Shown piece by piece: positions 14,445-29,625 of a DNA stretch of 64,000 nucleotides (position 1 is the stretch's first letter; every line of letters starts with the position of its first letter). Position numbers and translations under genes: made by a program. The notes under the pieces are model-generated. The model was not told the origin of the DNA and searched no databases. It saw only the letters and a program-made list of their open reading frames with translations. The stretch comes from Megachile rotundata. Lineage: Eukaryota; Arthropoda; Insecta; Hymenoptera; Megachilidae. Location of the stretch: contig NW_027474077.1 in the NCBI RefSeq assembly GCF_050947335.1, positions 1 through 64,000 on the forward strand, written 5' to 3'.

Positions 14445-16294
14445 GAACGACAATTACTATACTTATTACTCTTAGTATTATCAATGTAACTCGTATTATT
14501 AGCCATATTATGCTTATATTATCGATAGAACGACAATTACTATACTTATTACTGTTATTATTATCAATCTGACTCATATTATTAGCCATATTATGCTTAA
14601 ATGACCGATAGAACGACAATTACTATACTTATTACTCTTATTATTATCAATCTAACTCATATTATTAGCCATATTATGCTTATATGATCGATAGAACGAG
14701 AATTACTATACTCACTACTCTTAGTATTATCAATCTAACTCATATTATTAGTCATATTATGCTTATATTATCGATAGAACGACAATTACTATACTTATTA
14801 CTGTTATTATTATCAATCTAACTCATATTATTAGCCATATTATGCTTTAATGATCGATAGAACGACAATTACTATACTTATTACTCTTATTATTATCAAT
14901 CTAACTCGTATTATTAGCCATATTATGCTTATATGATCGATAGAACGACAAATACTATACATATTACTCTTATTATTATCAATCTAACTCATATTATTAG
15001 CCATATTATGCTTATATGATCGATAGAATGAGAATTACTATACTCACTACTCTTAGTATTATCACTCTAACTCATATTATTAGCCATATTATGCTTATAT
15101 GATCGAGAGAACGATAATTACTATACTTATTACTCTTATAGTTATCAATCTAACTCATATTATTAGCCATATTATGCTTATATGATCGATAGAATGAGAA
15201 TTACTATACTAACTACTCTTAGTATTATCACTCTAACTCATAGTATTAGCCTTATTATGCTTATATGATCGATAGAACGACAATTACTGTACTTATTACT
15301 CTTATTATTATCAATCTAACTCATATTATTAGCCATATTATGCTGATCTGATCGATAGAACGACATTCACTATACTTATTACACTCACTATTATCAATCT
15401 AACTCATATTATTAACCATATTATGCAGATATGATCGATAGAACGACAATTACTATACTTATTTCTCTTATTATTATCATTCTAACTCATATTATTAACC
15501 ATATTATGCTTATATGATCGATAGAACGACAATTACTATACATATTATTCTTATTTTTATCAACCCAACTCATATTATTCGCCATATTATGCTTAAATGA
15601 TCGATAGAACGACAATTACTATACTTATTACTGTTATTATTATGAATCTGACTCATATTATTAGCCATATTATGCTTATATGATCGATAGACCTACAATT
15701 ACTATACTCATTACTCTTATTATTATCAATCCAACTCATATTATTAGCCATATTATGCTTAAATGATCGATAGAACTACAATTACTATACTCATTACTCT
15801 TATTATTATCAATCGAACTCATATTGTTAACCATATTCTGCAGATATGATCGATAGAACTACAATTACTGTACTCATTACTCTTATTATTATCAATCTAA
15901 CTCATATTATTAGCCATATTATGCTTAAATGATCGATAGAACTACAATTACTATACTCATTACTCTTAGTATTTTCAATCTAACTCATATTATTAGCCAT
16001 ATTATGCTTATATTATCGATAGAACGACAATTACTATACTTATTACTGTTATTATTATCAATCTAACTCATATTATTAGCCATATTATGCTTAAATAATC
16101 GATAGAACGACAATTACTATACTTATTACTCTTATTATTATCAATCTAACTCGTATTATTAGCCATATTATGCTTATATGATCGATAGAACGACAAATAC
16201 TATACTTATTACTCTTATTATTATCAATCTAACTCATATTATTAGCCATATTATGCTTATATGATCGATAGAACGACAATTACTATATTCATTT

Positions 16295-19200
16295 CTCTTA
16301 TTATTATCAATCTAACTCATATTATTAGCCATATTGTGCTTATATGAGCGATAGAACGACAATTACTATATTTATTGCACTCACTATTATCAATCTAACT
16401 CACATTATTAGCCATATTATGCTTATATGATCGATAGTACGACAATTACTATACTCATTACTCTTATTATTATCAATCTAACTCATATTATTAACCATAT
16501 TATGAAGATATGATCGATCGAACGACAATTACTATACTTATTACACTTATTATTATCAATCTAACTCATATTATTAGCCATACTATGCTTATATGATCGA
16601 TAGTACGACAATTACTATACTCGTTGCTCTTACTATTATCAATCTAACTCATATTATTAACCATATCATGCAATTATGATCGATAGAACGACAATTACTA
16701 TACTTATTACACTTATTATTATCAATCTAACTCATATTATTAGCCATATTATGCTGATATGATCGATAGAATGACAATTACTATACTTATTACTCTTATT
16801 ATTATCAATCTAACTCATGCTATTAGCCATATTATGGTTATATGATCGATATAACGACAATTACTATACTTATTACTCTTATTATTATCAATCTAACTCA
16901 TATTATTAACCATATTATGCAGATATGGTCGATAGAACTACAATTACTATATTCATTACTCTTATTATTATCAATCTAACTCATATTATTAGCCATATTA
17001 TGCTTATATGATCGATAGAACGACAATTACTATACTCACTACTCTTAGTATTATCAATCTAACTCATATTATTAGCCATATGATGCTTATATGATCGATA
17101 GAACGACAATTACTATACTTATCACACTTATTATTATCAATCTAACTTATATTATTAGCCATATTATGCTTATATGATCGATAGAACGACAATTACTATA
17201 CTTATTACTCTTATTATTATCAATCTAACTCATATTATTAGCCATATTGTGCTTATATGAGCGATAGAACGTCAATTACTATATTTATTACACTCACTAT
17301 TATCAATCTAACTCATATTATTAACCATATTATGCAGATATGATCGATAGAACGACAATTACTATACTTATTACTCTTATTATTATCATTCTAACTCATA
17401 TTATTAACCATATTAAGCAGATATGATCGATAGAGCTACAATTACTGTACTCATTACTCTTATTATTATCAATCTAACTCATATTATTAGCCATATGATG
17501 CTTATATGAGCGATAGAACGACAATTACTATATTTATTGCACTCACTATTATCAATCTAACTCACATTATTAGCCATATTATGCTTATATGATCGATAGT
17601 ACGACAATTACTATACTCATTACTCTTATTATTATCAATCTAACTCATATTATTAACCATATTATGCAGATATGATCGATCGAACGACAATTACTATACT
17701 TATTACACTTATTATTATCAATCTAACTCATATTATTAGCCATACTATGCTTATATGATCGATAGTACGACAATTACTATACTCATTGCTCTTACTATTA
17801 TCAATCTAACTCATATTATTAACCATATTATGCAATTATGATCGATAGAACGACAATTACTATACTTATTACACTTATTATTATCAATCTAACTCATATT
17901 ATTAGCCATATTATGCTTATATGATCGATAGAATGACAATTACTATACTTATTACTCTTATTATTATCATTCTAACTCATGCTATTAGCCATATTATGGT
18001 TATATGATCGATATAACGACAATTACTATACTTATTACTCTTATTATTATCAATCTAACTCATATTATTAGCCATATTATGCTTATATGATCGATAGAAC
18101 GACAATTACTATACTCACTACTCTTAGTATTATCAATCTAAGTCATATTATTAGCCATATGATGCTTATATGATCGATAGAACGACAATTACTATACTTA
18201 TTACACTTATTATTATCAATCTAACTTATATTATTAGCCATATTATGCTTATATGATCGATAGAACGACAATTACTATACTTATTACTCTTATTATTATC
18301 AATCTAACTCATATTATTAGCCATATTATGCTTATATGATCGATAGAACGACAATTACTATACTCGCTACTCTTAGTATTATCAATCAAACTCATATTAT
18401 TAGCCATATTATGCTTATATTATCGATAGAACGACAATTACTATACTTATTACTGTTATTATTATCAATCTAACTCATATTATTAGCCATATTATGCTTA
18501 TATGATCGATGGAATGAGAATTACTGTACTCACTACTCTTAGTATTATCACTCTAACTCATATTATTAGCCATATTATGCTTATATGATCCAGAGAACGA
18601 CAATTACTATACTTATTACTCTTATTATTATCAATCTAACTCATATTATTAACCATATTATGCAGATATGATCGATAGAACTACAATTACTATACTCATT
18701 ACTCTTATTATTATCAATCTAACTCATATTATTAGCCATATTATGCTTAAATGATCGATAGAACTACAATTACTATACTCATTACTCTTAGTATTATCAA
18801 TCTAACTCATATTATTAGCCATATTATGCTTATATTATCGATAGAACGACAATTACTATACTTATTACTCTTAGTATTATCAATGTAACTCGTATTATTA
18901 GCCATATTATGCTTATATTATCGATAGAACGACAATTACTATACTTATTACTGTTATTATTATCAATCTGACTCATATTATTAGCCATATTATGCTTAAA
19001 TGACCGATAGAACGACAATTACTATACTTATTACTCTTATTATTATCAATCTAACTCATATTATTAGCCATATTATGCTTATATGATCGATAGAACGAGA
19101 ATTACTATACTCACTACTCTTAGTATTATCAATCTAACTCATATTATTAGTCATATTATGCTTATATTATCGATAGAACGACAATTACTATACTTATTAC

Positions 19201-20734
19201 TGTTATTATTATCAATCTAACTCATATTATTAGCCATATTATGCTTTAATGATCGATAGAACGACAATTACTATACTTATTACTCTTATTATTATCAATC
19301 TAACTCGTATTATTAGCCATATTATGCTTATATGATCGATAGAACGACAAATACTATACATATTACTCTTATTATTATCAATCTAACTCATATTATTAGC
19401 CATATTATGCTTATATGATCGATAGAATGAGAATTACTATACTCACTACTCTTAGTATTATCACTCTAACTCATATTATTAGCCATATTATGCTTATATG
19501 ATCGAGAGAACGATAATTACTATACTTATTACTCTTATAGTTATCAATCTAACTCATATTATTAGCCATATTATGCTTATATGATCGATAGAATGAGAAT
19601 TACTATACTAACTACTCTTAGTATTATCACTCTAACTCATAGTATTAGCCTTATTATGCTTATATGATCGATAGAACGACAATTACTGTACTTATTACTC
19701 TTATTATTATCAATCTAACTCATATTATTAGCCATATTATGCTGATCTGATCGATAGAACGACATTCACTATACTTATTACACTCACTATTATCAATCTA
19801 ACTCATATTATTAACCATATTATGCAGATATGATCGATAGAACGACAATTACTATACTTATTTCTCTTATTATTATCATTCTAACTCATATTATTAACCA
19901 TATTATGCTTATATGATCGATAGAACGACAATTACTATACATATTATTCTTATTTTTATCAACCCAACTCATATTATTCGCCATATTATGCTTAAATGAT
20001 CGATAGAACGACAATTACTATACTTATTACTGTTATTATTATGAATCTGACTCATATTATTAGCCATATTATGCTTATATGATCGATAGACCTACAATTA
20101 CTATACTCATTACTCTTATTATTATCAATCCAACTCATATTATTAGCCATATTATGCTTAAATGATCGATAGAACTACAATTACTATACTCATTACTCTT
20201 ATTATTATCAATCGAACTCATATTGTTAACCATATTCTGCAGATATGATCGATAGAACTACAATTACTGTACTCATTACTCTTATTATTATCAATCTAAC
20301 TCATATTATTAGCCATATTATGCTTAAATGATCGATAGAACTACAATTACTATACTCATTACTCTTAGTATTTTCAATCTAACTCATATTATTAGCCATA
20401 TTATGCTTATATTATCGATAGAACGACAATTACTATACTTATTACTGTTATTATTATCAATCTAACTCATATTATTAGCCATATTATGCTTAAATAATCG
20501 ATAGAACGACAATTACTATACTTATTACTCTTATTATTATCAATCTAACTCGTATTATTAGCCATATTATGCTTATATGATCGATAGAACGACAAATACT
20601 ATACTTATTACTCTTATTATTATCAATCTAACTCATATTATTAGCCATATTATGCTTATATGATCGATAGAACGACAATTACTATATTCATTTCTCTTAT
20701 TATTATCAATCTAACTCATATTATTAGCCATATT
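16295..20734. repeat. 53-monomer tandem duplication, copy 2
   Basis: This is the second copy of the 4,399-bp unit. It ends before 20,735, where A replaces the G at 16,336. Its right part (from 19,068) was afterwards included in the next large duplication, the 52-monomer unit, so the two events are nested and can be ordered: the 53-monomer doubling is probably the older one or the same age. Confidence 0.9.
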
Positions 20735-23394
20735 ATGCTTATATGATCGATAGAACAACAATTACTATACTTATTACACTCACTGTTATCAATCTAACTC
20801 ATATTATTAGCCATATTATGCTTATATGATCGACAGAACGACAATTACTATACTTATTACTCTCATTATTATCAGCCTAACTCATATTATTAGCCATATT
20901 ATGCTTATATGATCGATAGAACGACAATTACTATACTCATTACTCTTATTATTATCAATCTAACTCATGTTATTAGCCATATTAAGCTTATATGATCGAT
21001 AGAACGACAATTACTATATTCATTTCCCTTATTATTATCAATCTAACTCATATTATTAGCCATATTATGCTTATATGATCGACAGAACGTCAATTACTAT
21101 ATTCATTTCTCTTATTATTATCAATCTAACTCATATTATTAGCCATATTATGCTTATATGATCGATAGAACAACAATTACTAGACTTATTACACTCACTG
21201 TTATCAATCTAACTCATATTATTAGCCATATTATGCTTATATGATCGACAGAACGACAATTACTATACTTATTACTCTCATTATTATCAGCCTAACTCAT
21301 ATTATTAGCCATATTATGCTTATATGATCGATAGAACGACAATTACTATACTTATTACTCTTATTATTATCAATCTAACTCATATTATTAACCATATTAT
21401 GCAGATATGATCGATAGAACTACTGTTACTATACTCGTTACTCTTATTATTATCAATCTAACTCATATTATTAACCATATTATGCAGATATGATCGATAG
21501 AAAGACAATTACTATACTCATTTCTCTTATTATTATCAATCTAACTCATATTATTAGCCATATTATGCTTATATGATCGACAGAACGACAACTACTATAC
21601 TTATTACTCTTATTATTATCAATCTAACTCATATTATTAGCCATATTATGCTTATGTGATCGATAGAACGACAATTACTATACTTATTACTCTCATTATT
21701 ATCAATCTAACTCATATTATTAGCCATATTATGCTTATAGGATCGATAGAACTACAATTACTATACTTATTACTCTTATTATTATCAATCTAACTCATAT
21801 TATTAACCATATTATGCAGATATGATCGATAGAACTACTGTTACTATACTCGTTACTCTTATTATTATCAATCTAACTCATATTATTAACCATATTATGC
21901 AGATATGATCGATAGAAAGACAATTACTATACTCATTTCTCTTATTATTATCAATCTAACTCATATTATTAGCCATATTATGCTTATATGATCGACAGAA
22001 CGACAACTACTATACTTATTACTCTCATTATTATCAATCTAACTCATATTATTAGCCATATTATGCTTATGTGATCGATAGAACGACAATTACTATACTT
22101 ATTACTCTCATTATTATCAATCTAACTCATATTATTACCCATATTATGCTTATATTATCGATAGAACGACAATTACTATACTTATTACTCTTATTATTAT
22201 CAATCTAACTCATATTATTAGCCATATTATGGTTAAATGATCGATAGAACGACAATTACTATACTTATTACTCTTATTATTATCAATCTAACTCGTATTA
22301 TTAGCCATATTATGCTTATATGATCGATAGAACGACAAATACTATGCTCACTACTCTTAGTATTATCAATCTAACTCATATTATTAGCCATATTATGATT
22401 ATATGATCGATAGAACGAGAATTACTATACTCACTACTCTTAGTATTATCAATCTAACTCATATTATTAGCCATATTATGCTTATATTATCGATAGAACG
22501 ACAATTACTATACTTATTACTCTTATTATTATCAATCTAACTCGTATTATTAGCCATATTATGCTTATATGATCGATAGAACGACAAATACTATACATAT
22601 TACTCTTATTATTATCAATCTAACTCATATTATTAGCCATATTATGCTTATATGATCGATAGAACGACAATTACTATATTCATTTCTCTTATTATTATCA
22701 ATCTAACTCATATTATTAGCCATATTATGCTTATGTGATCGATAGAACGACAATTACTATACTTATTACTCTCATTATTATCAATCTAACTCATATTATT
22801 AGCCATATTATGCTTATAGGATCGATAGAACTACAATTACTATACTTATTACTCTTATTATTATCAATCTAACTCATATTATTAACCATATTATGCAGAT
22901 ATGATCGATAGAACTACTGTTACTATACTCGTTACTCTTATTATTATCAATCTAACTCATATTATTAACCATATTATGCAGATATGATCGATAGAAAGAC
23001 AATTACTATACTCATTTCTCTTATTATTATCAATCTAACTCATATTATTAGCCATATTATGCTTATATGATCGATAGAACGACAATTACTATATTCATTT
23101 CTCTTATTATTATCAATCTAACTCATATTATTAGCCATATTATGCTTATGTGTTCGATAGAACGACAATTACTATACTTATTACTCTCATTATTATCAAT
23201 CTAACTCATATTATTAGCCATATTATGCTTATAGGATCGATAGAACTACAATTACTATACTTATTACTCTTATTATTATCAATCTAACTCATATTATTAA
23301 CCATATTATGCAGATATGATCGATAGAACTACTGTTACTATACTCGTTACTCTTATTTTTATCAATCTAACTCATATTATTAACCATATTATGC
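19068..23394. repeat. 52-monomer tandem duplication, copy 1
   Basis: A 4,316-bp unit (52 monomers) occurs twice in direct tandem, here and at 23,384-27,710. Shared markers include AACAACAATTA (20,754 and 25,070), the linked CTACTGTTACTATACTCG (21,419 and 25,735), GACAACTACTA (21,588 and 25,904), TGTGTTCG (23,149 and 27,465) and TCTTATTTTTATC (23,351 and 27,667). The match breaks at G19,067 against A23,383, and again at T23,395 against A27,711. Confidence 0.92.
21326..21408. repeat. Example of the AACC/GCAG monomer class
   Basis: Relative to the reference it has only G66A, T78A and T79G, giving TTAACC and GCAGATAT at the 3' end. The three changes travel together in a large number of monomers across the whole window, which marks a distinct monomer subfamily. 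Related forms keep A66 but end GCAATTAT (for example near 151-160 and 8450-8460), AAGCAGATAT (near 1310-1322) or plain GCTTATAT (near 3299-3308). Confidence 0.9.
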
Positions 23395-26300
23395 TTATAT
23401 GATCGATAGAACGAGAATTACTATACTCACTACTCTTAGTATTATCAATCTAACTCATATTATTAGTCATATTATGCTTATATTATCGATAGAACGACAA
23501 TTACTATACTTATTACTGTTATTATTATCAATCTAACTCATATTATTAGCCATATTATGCTTTAATGATCGATAGAACGACAATTACTATACTTATTACT
23601 CTTATTATTATCAATCTAACTCGTATTATTAGCCATATTATGCTTATATGATCGATAGAACGACAAATACTATACATATTACTCTTATTATTATCAATCT
23701 AACTCATATTATTAGCCATATTATGCTTATATGATCGATAGAATGAGAATTACTATACTCACTACTCTTAGTATTATCACTCTAACTCATATTATTAGCC
23801 ATATTATGCTTATATGATCGAGAGAACGATAATTACTATACTTATTACTCTTATAGTTATCAATCTAACTCATATTATTAGCCATATTATGCTTATATGA
23901 TCGATAGAATGAGAATTACTATACTAACTACTCTTAGTATTATCACTCTAACTCATAGTATTAGCCTTATTATGCTTATATGATCGATAGAACGACAATT
24001 ACTGTACTTATTACTCTTATTATTATCAATCTAACTCATATTATTAGCCATATTATGCTGATCTGATCGATAGAACGACATTCACTATACTTATTACACT
24101 CACTATTATCAATCTAACTCATATTATTAACCATATTATGCAGATATGATCGATAGAACGACAATTACTATACTTATTTCTCTTATTATTATCATTCTAA
24201 CTCATATTATTAACCATATTATGCTTATATGATCGATAGAACGACAATTACTATACATATTATTCTTATTTTTATCAACCCAACTCATATTATTCGCCAT
24301 ATTATGCTTAAATGATCGATAGAACGACAATTACTATACTTATTACTGTTATTATTATGAATCTGACTCATATTATTAGCCATATTATGCTTATATGATC
24401 GATAGACCTACAATTACTATACTCATTACTCTTATTATTATCAATCCAACTCATATTATTAGCCATATTATGCTTAAATGATCGATAGAACTACAATTAC
24501 TATACTCATTACTCTTATTATTATCAATCGAACTCATATTGTTAACCATATTCTGCAGATATGATCGATAGAACTACAATTACTGTACTCATTACTCTTA
24601 TTATTATCAATCTAACTCATATTATTAGCCATATTATGCTTAAATGATCGATAGAACTACAATTACTATACTCATTACTCTTAGTATTTTCAATCTAACT
24701 CATATTATTAGCCATATTATGCTTATATTATCGATAGAACGACAATTACTATACTTATTACTGTTATTATTATCAATCTAACTCATATTATTAGCCATAT
24801 TATGCTTAAATAATCGATAGAACGACAATTACTATACTTATTACTCTTATTATTATCAATCTAACTCGTATTATTAGCCATATTATGCTTATATGATCGA
24901 TAGAACGACAAATACTATACTTATTACTCTTATTATTATCAATCTAACTCATATTATTAGCCATATTATGCTTATATGATCGATAGAACGACAATTACTA
25001 TATTCATTTCTCTTATTATTATCAATCTAACTCATATTATTAGCCATATTATGCTTATATGATCGATAGAACAACAATTACTATACTTATTACACTCACT
25101 GTTATCAATCTAACTCATATTATTAGCCATATTATGCTTATATGATCGACAGAACGACAATTACTATACTTATTACTCTCATTATTATCAGCCTAACTCA
25201 TATTATTAGCCATATTATGCTTATATGATCGATAGAACGACAATTACTATACTCATTACTCTTATTATTATCAATCTAACTCATGTTATTAGCCATATTA
25301 AGCTTATATGATCGATAGAACGACAATTACTATATTCATTTCCCTTATTATTATCAATCTAACTCATATTATTAGCCATATTATGCTTATATGATCGACA
25401 GAACGTCAATTACTATATTCATTTCTCTTATTATTATCAATCTAACTCATATTATTAGCCATATTATGCTTATATGATCGATAGAACAACAATTACTAGA
25501 CTTATTACACTCACTGTTATCAATCTAACTCATATTATTAGCCATATTATGCTTATATGATCGACAGAACGACAATTACTATACTTATTACTCTCATTAT
25601 TATCAGCCTAACTCATATTATTAGCCATATTATGCTTATATGATCGATAGAACGACAATTACTATACTTATTACTCTTATTATTATCAATCTAACTCATA
25701 TTATTAACCATATTATGCAGATATGATCGATAGAACTACTGTTACTATACTCGTTACTCTTATTATTATCAATCTAACTCATATTATTAACCATATTATG
25801 CAGATATGATCGATAGAAAGACAATTACTATACTCATTTCTCTTATTATTATCAATCTAACTCATATTATTAGCCATATTATGCTTATATGATCGACAGA
25901 ACGACAACTACTATACTTATTACTCTTATTATTATCAATCTAACTCATATTATTAGCCATATTATGCTTATGTGATCGATAGAACGACAATTACTATACT
26001 TATTACTCTCATTATTATCAATCTAACTCATATTATTAGCCATATTATGCTTATAGGATCGATAGAACTACAATTACTATACTTATTACTCTTATTATTA
26101 TCAATCTAACTCATATTATTAACCATATTATGCAGATATGATCGATAGAACTACTGTTACTATACTCGTTACTCTTATTATTATCAATCTAACTCATATT
26201 ATTAACCATATTATGCAGATATGATCGATAGAAAGACAATTACTATACTCATTTCTCTTATTATTATCAATCTAACTCATATTATTAGCCATATTATGCT

Positions 26301-27710
26301 TATATGATCGACAGAACGACAACTACTATACTTATTACTCTCATTATTATCAATCTAACTCATATTATTAGCCATATTATGCTTATGTGATCGATAGAAC
26401 GACAATTACTATACTTATTACTCTCATTATTATCAATCTAACTCATATTATTACCCATATTATGCTTATATTATCGATAGAACGACAATTACTATACTTA
26501 TTACTCTTATTATTATCAATCTAACTCATATTATTAGCCATATTATGGTTAAATGATCGATAGAACGACAATTACTATACTTATTACTCTTATTATTATC
26601 AATCTAACTCGTATTATTAGCCATATTATGCTTATATGATCGATAGAACGACAAATACTATGCTCACTACTCTTAGTATTATCAATCTAACTCATATTAT
26701 TAGCCATATTATGATTATATGATCGATAGAACGAGAATTACTATACTCACTACTCTTAGTATTATCAATCTAACTCATATTATTAGCCATATTATGCTTA
26801 TATTATCGATAGAACGACAATTACTATACTTATTACTCTTATTATTATCAATCTAACTCGTATTATTAGCCATATTATGCTTATATGATCGATAGAACGA
26901 CAAATACTATACATATTACTCTTATTATTATCAATCTAACTCATATTATTAGCCATATTATGCTTATATGATCGATAGAACGACAATTACTATATTCATT
27001 TCTCTTATTATTATCAATCTAACTCATATTATTAGCCATATTATGCTTATGTGATCGATAGAACGACAATTACTATACTTATTACTCTCATTATTATCAA
27101 TCTAACTCATATTATTAGCCATATTATGCTTATAGGATCGATAGAACTACAATTACTATACTTATTACTCTTATTATTATCAATCTAACTCATATTATTA
27201 ACCATATTATGCAGATATGATCGATAGAACTACTGTTACTATACTCGTTACTCTTATTATTATCAATCTAACTCATATTATTAACCATATTATGCAGATA
27301 TGATCGATAGAAAGACAATTACTATACTCATTTCTCTTATTATTATCAATCTAACTCATATTATTAGCCATATTATGCTTATATGATCGATAGAACGACA
27401 ATTACTATATTCATTTCTCTTATTATTATCAATCTAACTCATATTATTAGCCATATTATGCTTATGTGTTCGATAGAACGACAATTACTATACTTATTAC
27501 TCTCATTATTATCAATCTAACTCATATTATTAGCCATATTATGCTTATAGGATCGATAGAACTACAATTACTATACTTATTACTCTTATTATTATCAATC
27601 TAACTCATATTATTAACCATATTATGCAGATATGATCGATAGAACTACTGTTACTATACTCGTTACTCTTATTTTTATCAATCTAACTCATATTATTAAC
27701 CATATTATGC
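23384..27710. repeat. 52-monomer tandem duplication, copy 2
   Basis: This is the second copy of the 4,316-bp unit. The junction with copy 1 falls within only 11 bases, 23,384-23,394 (CCATATTATGC). The hybrid monomer there has the TTAA of the unit's end and the GCTTATAT of its start, a combination expected from a crossover inside that box. Confidence 0.92.
26181..26825. repeat. 18-monomer-offset block, copy 1
   Basis: This stretch recurs at 27,675-28,319, an offset of 1,494 bases (18 monomers). It lies inside copy 2 of the 52-monomer unit. Much of it (26,258 on, as far as 27,050) also recurs at 34,392-35,184, 98 monomers away, so this group of monomers exists at least three further times. Confidence 0.85.
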
Positions 27711-28319
27711 AGATATGATCGATAGAAAGACAATTACTATACTCATTTCTCTTATTATTATCAATCTAACTCATATTATTAGCCATATTATGCTTATATG
27801 ATCGACAGAACGACAACTACTATACTTATTACTCTCATTATTATCAATCTAACTCATATTATTAGCCATATTATGCTTATGTGATCGATAGAACGACAAT
27901 TACTATACTCATTACTCTCATTATTATCAATCTAACTCATATTATTACCCATATTATGCTTATATTATCGATAGAACGACAATTACTATACTTATTACTC
28001 TTATTATTATCAATCTAACTCATATTATTAGCCATATTATGGTTAAATGATCGATAGAACGACAATTACTATACTTATTACTCTTATTATTATCAATCTA
28101 ACTCGTATTATTAGCCATATTATGCTTATATGATCGATAGAACGACAAATACTATGCTCACTACTCTTAGTATTATCAATCTAACTCATATTATTAGCCA
28201 TATTATGATTATATGATCGATAGAACGAGAATTACTATACTCACTACTCTTAGTATTATCAATCTAACTCATATTATTAGCCATATTATGCTTATATTAT
28301 CGATAGAACGACAATTACT
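27675..28319. repeat. 18-monomer-offset block, copy 2
   Basis: This copies 26,181-26,825, ending at G28,320 against A26,826. One internal substitution was seen, C27,910 against T26,416. It begins directly at the right end of the 52-monomer duplication, which suggests the array kept rearranging at that point. Confidence 0.83.
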
Positions 28320-29459
28320 GTACTTATTACTGCTATTATTATCAATCTAACTCATATTATTAGCCATATTATGCTTATATGATCGATGGAATGAGAATTA
28401 CTGTACTCACTACTCTTAGTATTATCACTCTAACTCATATTATTAGCCATATTATGCTTATATGATCGATAGAACGACAAATACTATACTTATTACTCTT
28501 ATTATTATCAATCTAACTCATATTATTAACCATATTATGCAGATATGATCGATAGAACTACAATTACTATACTCATTACTCTTATTATTATCAATCTAAC
28601 TCATATTATTAGCTATATTATGCTTCAATGATCGATAGAACTACAATTACTATACTCATTACTCTTATTATTATCAATCTAACTCATATTATTAGCCATA
28701 TTATGCTTATATGATCGATAGAACGAGAATTACTGTACTCACTACTCTTAGTATTATCAATCTAACTCATATTATTAGCCATATTATGCTTATATTATCG
28801 ATAGAACGACAATTACTGTACTTATTACTGCTATTATTATCAATCTAACTCATATTATTAGCCATACTATGCTTATATGATCGATGGAATGAGAATTACT
28901 GTACTCACTACTCTTAGTATTATCACTCTAACTCATATTATTAGCCATATTATGCTTATATGATCGATAGAACGACAAATACTATACTTATTACTCTTAT
29001 TATTATCAATCTAACTCATATTATTAACCATATTATGCAGATATTATCGATAGAACTACAATTACTATACTCATTACTCTTATTATTATCAATCTAACTC
29101 ATATTATCAGCCATATTATGCTTAAATGATCGATATAACTACAATTACTATACTCATTACTCTTAGTAATATCAATCTAACTCATATTATTACCCATATT
29201 ATGCTTATATTATCGATAGAACGACAATTACTATACTTATTACTGTTATTATTATCAATCTAACTCATATTATTAGCCATATTAAGCTTATATTATCGAT
29301 AGAACGACAATTACTATACTTATTACTCTTAGTATTATCAATCTAACTCATATTATTAGCCATATTATGATTATATGATCGATAGAACGAGAATTACTAT
29401 ACTCACTACTCTTAGTATTATCAATCTAACTCATATTATTAGCCATATTATGCTTATAT

Positions 29460-29542
29460 TATCGATAGAACGACAATTACTATACTTATTACTGTTATTA
29501 TTATCAATCTGACTCATATTATTAGCCATATTATGCTTAAAT
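29460..29542. repeat. Example of the TATCGATA/CTGTTATT monomer class
   Basis: Position 1 is T instead of G, so the core becomes the perfect 8-base palindrome TATCGATA and the GATC site is lost while ATCGAT stays. Position 35 is G (CTGTTATT). This copy also has A52G and T81A, the latter giving GCTTAAAT. The G1T and C35G changes are usually linked; exceptions carry CTCTTAGTATT instead, as at about 51,460-51,500. Confidence 0.88.
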
Positions 29543-29625
29543 GGCCGATAGAACGACAATTACTATACTTATTACTCTTATTATTATCAATCTAACTCAT
29601 ATTATTAGCCATATTATGCTTATAT

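Larger units (their letters stand above)
11896..16335. repeat. 53-monomer tandem duplication, copy 1
   Basis: A 4,399-bp unit (53 monomers) is present twice in direct tandem, and this span is the maximal match to 16,295-20,734. Shared rare features include CTCGTTGCTC (12,221 and 16,620), TTATCACACTT (12,720 and 17,119), the ATCCAGAG monomer that loses the core CpG (14,189 and 18,588) and CAACCCAAC (15,560 and 19,959). I saw no difference in the parts compared. It overlaps copy 2 by the 41-bp interval in which the crossover junction must lie (16,295-16,335). Confidence 0.92.

Noticed and set aside
14431..14619. A 62-codon open reading frame on the minus strand
   Set aside because: It spans little more than two monomers and exists only because a few substitutions removed the usual stops. 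83 is not a multiple of 3, so the frame shifts with each monomer. The translation is low-complexity (N, S and I rich), without a recognisable domain.
18830..19018. The same 62-codon frame a second time
   Set aside because: It is identical because it lies in the second copy of the 53-monomer duplication, exactly 4,399 bases on. Repetition here is copying of DNA, not evidence of protein conservation.
11896..27710. Treating the 52- and 53-monomer units as one regular higher-order repeat
   Set aside because: Only three near-equal spacings in a row (47, 53 and 52 monomers) are seen, and the units begin at different points. They fit separate overlapping duplications better than a stable higher-order repeat.
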